Below, one piece after another: positions 57,981 through 64,000 of a stretch of 64,000 nt of DNA (positions within the stretch are counted from its first letter, which is position 1; every line of letters begins with the position of its first letter). The DNA is taken from contig ML977003.1 of NCBI GenBank assembly GCA_010015675.1, forward strand, positions 43,611 through 107,610, in the 5' to 3' direction. The position numbers were made by a program, and so were the translations under genes. The stretch comes from Byssothecium circinans. Its lineage: Eukaryota; Ascomycota; Dothideomycetes; Pleosporales; Massarinaceae. The notes below the pieces were generated by a model. That model was not told the origin of the DNA, made no database searches, and saw only the letters and a list, made by a program, of their open reading frames with translations.

Positions 57981-60225
57981 ATGGGAAATTTGCTGACCAC
58001 CGAATCCGCACTTAAGGTTTTCGCTGCCGTTGCTGCTGTCGTGTCAGCATTCCATCAAGGAGCCGAACTGATTTCTCAAATCGACCGAAGCAGATTGCGT
58101 CGCGATTCGAACTCGGAGGACGATCACGAAGATGAGCGGAGAAGACTCCAAGTATCTCTTGAGACAGCAGAGAGTTTGATAGGATATCGGTACGCTGCCG
58201 ACATCGACAAAGTCGGAGATATTGGCTTGGGCGATGGTCTGTTTGCACCTTCAAATTCCGAAGTCCGGGGTATAATCGCATCCATACTGATTCATGGCAG
58301 ACATTGCACGCGACCGTTTGTTCCATATAGCCGTCACGGTCCAGACGAACATTGTCCAAAGTCTACAGCTAGCAGTCAAATATGAAAACGCCGTACTCGA
58401 CTTACCGAGCCTGCACGAGGCCTCTATCCTAAATCGCAAAGATACCATTGATGCCTTGGATGAATTGAAGTATCGAGTACTTCTCGAACACCCCCTGCAG
58501 CGGACTGCATCACAGGCTTCACCACGGATCTCTAGGGACTCGCGTGGCTCAATTGTATCTGTGCTGCCATCGCGGACTGCAGCTTTGGACACCCACAATC
58601 CCAGACCAGTGTCAACCCCTGCCACGGGATACTCGGATGCAGAAAAGGCGGATTTAGCCCGACGGTTGTCTGTGCAAAGGAAAGAGAGACACCCATCTAT
58701 TACCTCCGACCCGCCTTCCACCTCTGTTTCGGAAACTCTCAACTACCACCCGGCACTCGATTATTTACTACGAGGAAAGAATGCCGAAGAACGAAAAGAG
58801 ATAATGAATGATATCGACGAGCTGATTGCTGCCTATCAAGGGCTGGCAGTTGTGGGTGACAGAGCAGCGGCATTAGCGTCATTGACTGGGCAAACTGAGG
58901 CGCAGAAAAGAGATACATTGGCAGTCTTGATGGAAGGAGGGGGCAAGGGTAATGCAGCTTTACACGAAGATGCACTCGAGCTACTCAGGAAGTTACCACC
59001 GACACCGGGAGAGAATGTGGAATACCCTGCCGACAACCACAACATCTTGACTCGGAATGACAGAAACCTCGACGAGCGGGGAAAGACTGCACAGCCTGGA
59101 CCAGTGGTATCTCGGTGGTCATCTTCATCATCAATCTACTCAGACCACACAGTTACCTCAGATCCGCCGTCGCTATACCGCGCTGGCTCAGCGTCTTCCT
59201 ACGGATCAGACGCACTTCCCGCCGAACCTCCCTCTCCCCCAGGGAAAGATTCCTACCCCAACACGAACACATTTCAACATACTACCACGCAGTATTGGAG
59301 AAAGAATGACCTGCAAACTCCTCAGGTTCCACCGAACGTATCCCCCCGCCACGACTCATGCGCCGTAGCACCACTCAACGTGAGGTCAAGACCCACAACG
59401 CCAACGAGCGATGTGTATGCCTCACGACAGAAGCCACTACCTCCGATCAAAGACACCTGCGATACCCTCCACGAGGGCTCAGACCAACCTCGCGGCCACG
59501 ACCATCTGCGCCCAAACGACGAAATCTACCTCCGAGTCGAATCCACCCTCCACCCCCCAACGACCACCAAACCCCGCTCCCGCTCAGCATCCCCCTCCTC
59601 CCGATCCCTAACCCCCTCCGTCACAACCCCCGCACAAGGAAAAATGATGTCCAGCCGCCCCTCCAAAGAAAACAACTTCTGGGGGTTCTGCAAAGGCGCC
59701 TGGGCGGTCCGCGAGTCCATCAAAAAAGGCCTCGATCTAGAAACGCGCCCGAATGGCATGTACTCGACCTGTCAAGTCTGGCAGTGCAAACACTGCTGCT
59801 TCGAGGGGATGTCGTACATCATCCCGCACGCGACCAAACCCCACAAGAAAGAAACCGTCGTCGATCCCACCATCTACACCTCCTCGGTCGGCATCCGGTA
59901 CCGCTGGATCTTCCTCGCGAAATCGCATGTACGGCAGACGACGCCGCCGTCGAAGCAAATTTCCGCGACGAGGAGGGCGCGGGACGACAGCGGCGGCGGC
60001 ACGGCGTTTGCGTGTCTGGTATGCAGTGTGAAGCGCAGCGTCTCCGGCGTGTTTGGCAATGTGGAAATGCTTATGAATCATATCTTCATGGAACATGCGC
60101 GGCCGGGGCGCTTGGAGGAGGAGGTTCTGAGCAAGGCTGGGTGTGTCTGGGGGAGGGTGGCCGGGGCGGATGAGGAGTGGGATTTTAATGTTACGGGTGA
60201 GGATACTTGTGTTGTGATTTTTTGA
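57981..60225 (+). CDS. Fungal protein with N-myristoylation-type start and C-terminal zinc-finger-like module
   Basis: 726 aa in two exons (57981-58236, 58301-60225; 64-nt intron with a weak GTCTGT donor, a TACTGATTC branch and GGCAG acceptor). The protein starts MGNLLTTES, which fits an N-myristoylation site (Gly2, Thr6), followed by a hydrophobic helix (ALKVFAAVAAVVSAFHQGAE) and a helical region to ~150. The middle is Ser/Pro-rich. The last 200 residues are ordered: NFWGFCKGAWAVRESIKKGL, CQVWQCKHCCFEG, and CLVCSVKRSVSGVFGNVEML followed by an H-x4-H pair, forming CxxC/H zinc-finger-like elements. The last residues are CVVIF, with Cys fifth from the end. I know similar uncharacterised fungal proteins but no function; membrane association is inferred. 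Confidence 0.75.
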
Positions 60226-61477
60226 GGGAGGGAGAAGGGGGGATAAGGAGGGGGGAGCGGAAGGGGGGTGATGGGATGGAATGGAATGGGATGGGATGGT
60301 GGAAGGGATTGGAAATCGGGGTTTTCGTGGCTTTTGTGGGTGTCCTTCTGGCGACGTGTATGTTCGGGGTTCCTATCCATGTGGTTGGGATATAGTGACG
60401 GCGTCTGGTTTCCTTTCCCCCCCTTTTTCCCTCTCTTTTTTGTCTTTTCCCTGGCGTTGTGTTGTATGATTGTATGTACGTGTCGACGGATACCTTTCGT
60501 TTTGTGCTTTTCCTTTTTTTTCTTTCTTGTTTCCTTTTGGCGAAAAGCGATACCCCCTTTCCTCTGCTCTACTTGCTCATTTACGTATCCATTAGCTATA
60601 CCTTGGTTATACTTGTACATCTCGCGGGTGATCGCACGGTTATCACTGGTTTTCTCGTTCATCCATCCGTCTTCTCTCAAGAAAATTCAAAAATAAAAAT
60701 TTCTAAGTGTATCTTTGGATGAATGGATGGATGGATGGGTGGGATGGGTGGGATGGGAGCAGTGCAGCAGAGAGAGAGGGGGGGGAGAGACTTTACTATG
60801 CAGTCCTACTCGCACTCTCACTCTCGCTCGTAATAATCACTCCCCTCTTCCCAGCACCAACACACCTCCCCAAGAACTTCTAAAATAAGATATCGCCTGC
60901 TTCTCCCTCCCCCCAGCTGGCGGCAGTAGAACAAAGCGTGATGGAGTTGACGTAGGCGCCGCCGTCGATGGATTGGTTGGCGTCGGTGAGGGTGAGGGCG
61001 AGGGTGAGGGTAAGGGCGTCGGTGGATGTGGGTGTGTGGGAGTTAGTTTCCTGTTCATTGCACGGGTGGGGTACAACGTATATGTATATATGGATGGCTG
61101 GAAGACTGGAATGGATTGGAATGACCTGATGTGGATGGTAGAGGAGAGGAGAGGAGGGTTTGGGAAGGGGAAGGGAAGATGGTACCCAAAAAAATTCAGG
61201 AGCAAGTTTCCGCGGCAGAGGGGTTCTTGTTTACGGGTATCTGCTGTGATATCGGGGGGTATGGGTGGGGATGATGGTGAGGATCGTGGGTTTTTTTGGT
61301 ATTCACATACCAACCTTGACCCAGCCTTGGCACCCTCTTTGGTTAGTAGTTTTCACTGCTTTACCAAGCAATTTATAACCCGGCTCAACTTCAGCTCAAC
61401 TGCTTAGGCTGTACAGTCGCAGCTTAGAGGAGTTATACTTTTAGCTTAACCTCTATGTAACTACTACTTAAGCTCCT
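60226..61477. other. Intergenic region with purine-rich and GGTGAGG simple sequence
   Basis: GGGATGGAATGG-type repeats near 60270-60300, a GATG/GGGATGGGTG repeat at 60720-60760 and a GAGGGT-type repeat near 60985-61020. Not telomeric repeat. No supported gene. Confidence 0.45.
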
Positions 61478-61479
61478 TA

Positions 61480-61605
61480 CAATGGGTGACTTTCAGAACT
61501 AATTAGGTCACATGCTCGGCGAGATCCCAGTTTTAGCCAATCAGCGATAGATTGTCATACGATTTACCGAGCACGTGACGGATTAGTTCTGAAAGTTGCC
61601 CTTTG
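61480..61605. mobile_element. Mariner/Tc1-type MITE (about 126 bp plus TA duplications)
   Basis: Nearly perfect long terminal inverted repeats: left CAATGGGTGACTTTCAGAAC and right (reverse complement) CAAAGGGCAACTTTCAGAAC, continuing through CTAAT...GTCAC...TGCTCGG on both arms for about 40 bp in all. Both ends are flanked by TA (61478-61479 and 61606-61607), the tc1/mariner target duplication. There is no coding capacity and only ~45 bp lie between the arms. Arms and flanks are read directly; superfamily assignment is inference. Confidence 0.8.
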
Positions 61606-61607
61606 TA

Positions 61608-61992
61608 GCCTATACTTGTGACGGCCCCGAAAACCGGACATATTTAGGGGAGGGTGTCAATACATGCCCAAATACGCCCTTGTGTGAGCCTTGCGTGCCG
61701 AACAATCGCTCGTCGAAGCGCGGTGGGCAAGAGCGGGGCAGCAAGGTGTCACGACATGTGCACTGCCATTCTCCCCTCCATCCGCAGCCACTGACGGTAT
61801 CAATACGCTGGTACAGCCAACGAGGCACTTCCACACCTATGCTCGACTAAAACCCCTAGCAGAAGCTCTTCTCCCACAATCCTTCAATGCTTCGAAGGTC
61901 TTGCACTTCTACTTTGTGCGCCAGAGCGTCCATCTATTTTTGATTCAACAACCCCAGCTTCGTTCCATCTGTTGACCTTCTCCCATCACTCC
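61608..61992. other. Short spacer / promoter of the HeLo-like protein gene
   Basis: 385 bases between the MITE and the next start codon; no gene recognised. Confidence 0.4.
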
Positions 61993-63430
61993 ATGGCTGA
62001 AGCTATTGGGCTAGCTGCAAGCATCCTGACCCTCACTAGTGCGAGCTTCAAGGTTGCTCAAAGCCTATATAACATCGCTGATAGTATTGGCATGGCCGGA
62101 CTCGAGTTCCGCGCCTGTGCCGAGGAAATTAGTGGATTCTCCAGGCTGCTTGAGCGCGTGCACGAGTTGTTGAAGCTGATATCAGGAATAAGCCCCGAGG
62201 ACATGAGTTTACTCAAAGACGTCTTTGATATTTTCCATCGAGTCCTAAAGGAGTTTCAGTGGTTACAGGACACGCTTGCACCGCTTCTAGTTAAATATCA
62301 GGACAGTCCGGGGAAGCTTCGTCAACTCGGACTCAGGATTTGCTGGACTCTCAGTTGGAAAAATCTGCTGCATTTTTATCGGGATATCGTCAGGGCGCAA
62401 CATCGAAACCTGGACACGGCACTATCGATTATCAATTTGCTATCCTCAAAAGATAGGACTCCGCAGTTTATCAAGTGGGTAAAACATTTGACAAAGTCCG
62501 ACTTCCGTGCTAACTCGACTTAGTGTGATGCAACTCTCCCTCCATGATTCCATCCGTAAGGCAACAAACCCACCCGTAAACCTTGATCGAGGCATCAATC
62601 ACGATTGGCCACAGAGTCCATATGCCTCAAATGATAGGATGTTGAGAAACGGAACGAACGGGTTTCCAACCCCTCAAACACCGCAAGGAAACGATACTAT
62701 ATCGAACGAGCCAAACAGCCCACCAAAAATGGACGATCATGTTTCTTCCGCTGACAACACGATCATTCCAACAAGCGAACACAATACTGAGCTATCCCTT
62801 GTTCATCGTCAAGAAGAGTTACCCGAAAGTGAGGAGGGACTCACTGACCAAGAAGGCCAAGATATCGATACACAGATCCCGCGCGACCCAAATCCGGATC
62901 AAATACAGGCCGCATACGAGGTGTGGGAGGATACTCGGGTCATTTCTCGCAAGATCCTCCGATATGCACAAAATGTGTCACGAGAGAGTAGTACCTCTTC
63001 GGTTACGACGGAAGCTACCACAACACTAACTTCAGCAATCGCATCTGCACCCATCGTAAAAAGCGATCAACATGCGTCAATTGCAGGAGATAATAATGAA
63101 GGCTATCCCGAGTTTAGCATGATGAGGTATAAATATAGAGGAGGGGAGCTCGAAGTGCCGTACATTGGGGACGACTCAGGCAGAGTCGGTACTCCCTCGT
63201 TATCCTGTCTAGTCACGACTGTGAACTAACGAGTTCAGTACATGAGCAACATGGTTAAAAACCTTGCGAGAGAGGATAGAAGTAGAGCTATAGCCGAGAT
63301 GGAAATCAAAAGAGGGAAGAAAGCAGGGAAGAAAAGGGTATCTAAATGGCAGAGTATGAAATCGTTTCTCGGACTTCCGCAGAAATCAGCGGAAACAGCG
63401 GAGGAGGAAACGCCTTCAGATTCGGAATGA
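61993..63430 (+). CDS. Stand-alone fungal STAND N-terminal (HeLo-like) domain protein
   Basis: 444 aa in three exons (61993-62474, 62524-63184, 63239-63430; introns 49 and 54). Residues 1-160 fit the HeLo-like N-terminal domain seen on fungal NACHT/STAND receptors: MAEAIGLAASILTLTSASFK, LYNIADSIGMAGLEFRACAE, EISGFSRLLERVHELL and further helices. The domain is not followed by a NACHT or repeat region; instead a polar Ser/Thr/Glu-rich middle leads to a basic tail (RGKKAGKKRVSKWQSMKSFL) and an acidic end. Both donors are non-consensus (GTGGGT and GTCGGT), chosen because they keep the frame; branch points CTAAC and acceptors are good. A NACHT-type STAND receptor would be much longer. A role in self/non-self recognition or cell death is inferred from the domain only. 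Confidence 0.75.
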
Positions 63431-63809
63431 ACGGAAGGTTGAAATCAACCTCTGCCTTATGATCTAGTATGTCGCACCCTCAATTGAATATGCCACGGTT
63501 GATAACGTCCTTAGGAGGGTAGTTCACAACGGAATACTAGGATTTCACCCAGATGTTGATAGACTTTGAAGGCCATGAATGATACAGTACCGTGTCCGTG
63601 CGCGTAATGCGCGGATTCGCGTAACGTGTCCGTGCGCGTGATGCGCGGATTCGCGTAACGTGTCCGTGCGCGTGATGCGCGGATTCGCGTGATGCGCGGG
63701 CAACACCAAAAACGCTCTGTTGAAAACAAGGCTATAGAACCACCCACGATTAATATTATTATGAGATTTTCTTGCAGGGTAGTAAGTTGATAGCTGCGAT
63801 TAATTTGCA
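63431..63809. other. Spacer containing a tandem repeat
   Basis: 379 bases; the 34-bp repeat is listed separately, the remainder is AT-rich and without a recognised gene. Confidence 0.45.
63591..63690. repeat. 34-bp tandem repeat, about three copies
   Basis: Unit CGTGTCCGTGCGCGTGATGC plus GCGGATTCGCGTAA starts at 63591, 63625 and 63659. The first copy differs at one base (GTAATG for GTGATG), and the last copy is followed by a partial GATGCGCGG. The core GCGCGTGATGCGCG is nearly palindromic. Confidence 0.92.
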
Positions 63810-64000
63810 CTATTTAAATCTATCTGGAAGCTTGACGTCGCGGCCGCTGCGTGTAGATTTGGTCGGGGCAGCAGATGCACCCTCTGAGGCCTCCCCAACA
63901 TCTGTAGCATCAACACCACGTTTCTGACGCTTTCTGCTCTGTAGAGATGGCTGAGAGGCCTTTCTCTTACCCTTTTGGGATAGTTGTAGAGCTTTTTCTG
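63810..64000 (-). CDS. C-terminal end of a probable transposable-element protein (continues past the right edge)
   Basis: An open frame enters from the right edge and ends at TAG 63812-63810. The tail is Lys/Arg/Gln-rich (QKGKRKASQPSLQSRKRQKR), then an acidic-small patch, and ends TKSTRSGRDVKLPDRFK. Such tails terminate pogo/Fot1-type DDE transposases and some retroelement polyproteins of dothideomycete fungi as I remember them. No catalytic motif lies inside the window. The call as a mobile element is tentative. Confidence 0.45.
   Translation of the reverse strand, partial: EKALQLSQKGKRKASQPSLQSRKRQKRGVDATDVGEASEGASAAPTKSTRSGRDVKLPDRFK

Noticed and set aside
60985..61020. GAGGGT-like repeat reminiscent of telomeric repeats
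   Set aside because: Units are irregular (GGTGAG, GGCGAG, GGTAAG) and do not match TTAGGG; flanked by ordinary sequence.

Overview
The window is nuclear DNA of a filamentous ascomycete. Most protein genes are interrupted by short introns of about 47-110 nt with GT...CTRAY...AG signals. The gene set is that of a euascomycete: a DASH kinetochore subunit, a MidA/NDUFAF7 homologue, a fungal TMEM16, and HeLo-type proteins. A pleosporalean or other dothideomycete source is my inference from gene style and repeats and is not proven. All splice sites given here were read by eye and checked for reading-frame closure, and often against remembered family sequences.

Left third (1-21 kb), conserved housekeeping genes: NSE1 (cut by the left edge), a tyrosine phosphatase with a rhodanese-like docking domain, the INO80 subunit ARP5, an Aro4-type DAHP synthase, an uncharacterised ascomycete protein, the DASH subunit DAD4 (72 aa in four exons, one of them only ATG), the INO80 subunit IES6, the Golgi transport protein GOT1 (five exons), a GPI-anchored-looking cell-surface protein, and ribosomal protein L7 (seven exons).

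Middle (21-53 kb): a Pho85-type cyclin behind a long UTR/promoter region, a small hAT-type MITE with 8-bp target duplications, a mitochondrial NAPE-PLD-like hydrolase, NDUFAF7/MidA, a CDK11/Ppk23-like kinase, an RNPS1-like SR protein, profilin, a HeLo-domain pseudokinase, a metallophosphoesterase, ribosomal protein S14 (with a GC-AG intron), prephenate dehydrogenase (TYR1), a TMEM16 protein, a large mitochondrial zinc-finger-like protein, and an Afg2/Drg1-type AAA ATPase.

Right end (53-64 kb), more accessory in character: two uncharacterised fungal proteins, a mariner-type MITE, a stand-alone HeLo-like/STAND N-terminal-domain protein, a 34-bp tandem repeat, and the C-terminal end of a probable transposable-element ORF at the right edge.

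Functional links: ARP5 and IES6 form one module of the INO80 remodeller; ARO4 and TYR1 act at the start and the tyrosine branch of aromatic amino-acid synthesis; NSE1 and DAD4 act in chromosome maintenance and segregation. Several pairs share short divergent promoters: DAD4/IES6, NDUFAF7/CDK, RPS14/TYR1 and the mitochondrial protein/AFG2. The most interesting locus is the HeLo-pseudokinase at 36.4-38.5 kb. Its domain order, a membrane-active four-helix-type domain followed by a dead kinase, recalls the animal necroptosis effector MLKL.
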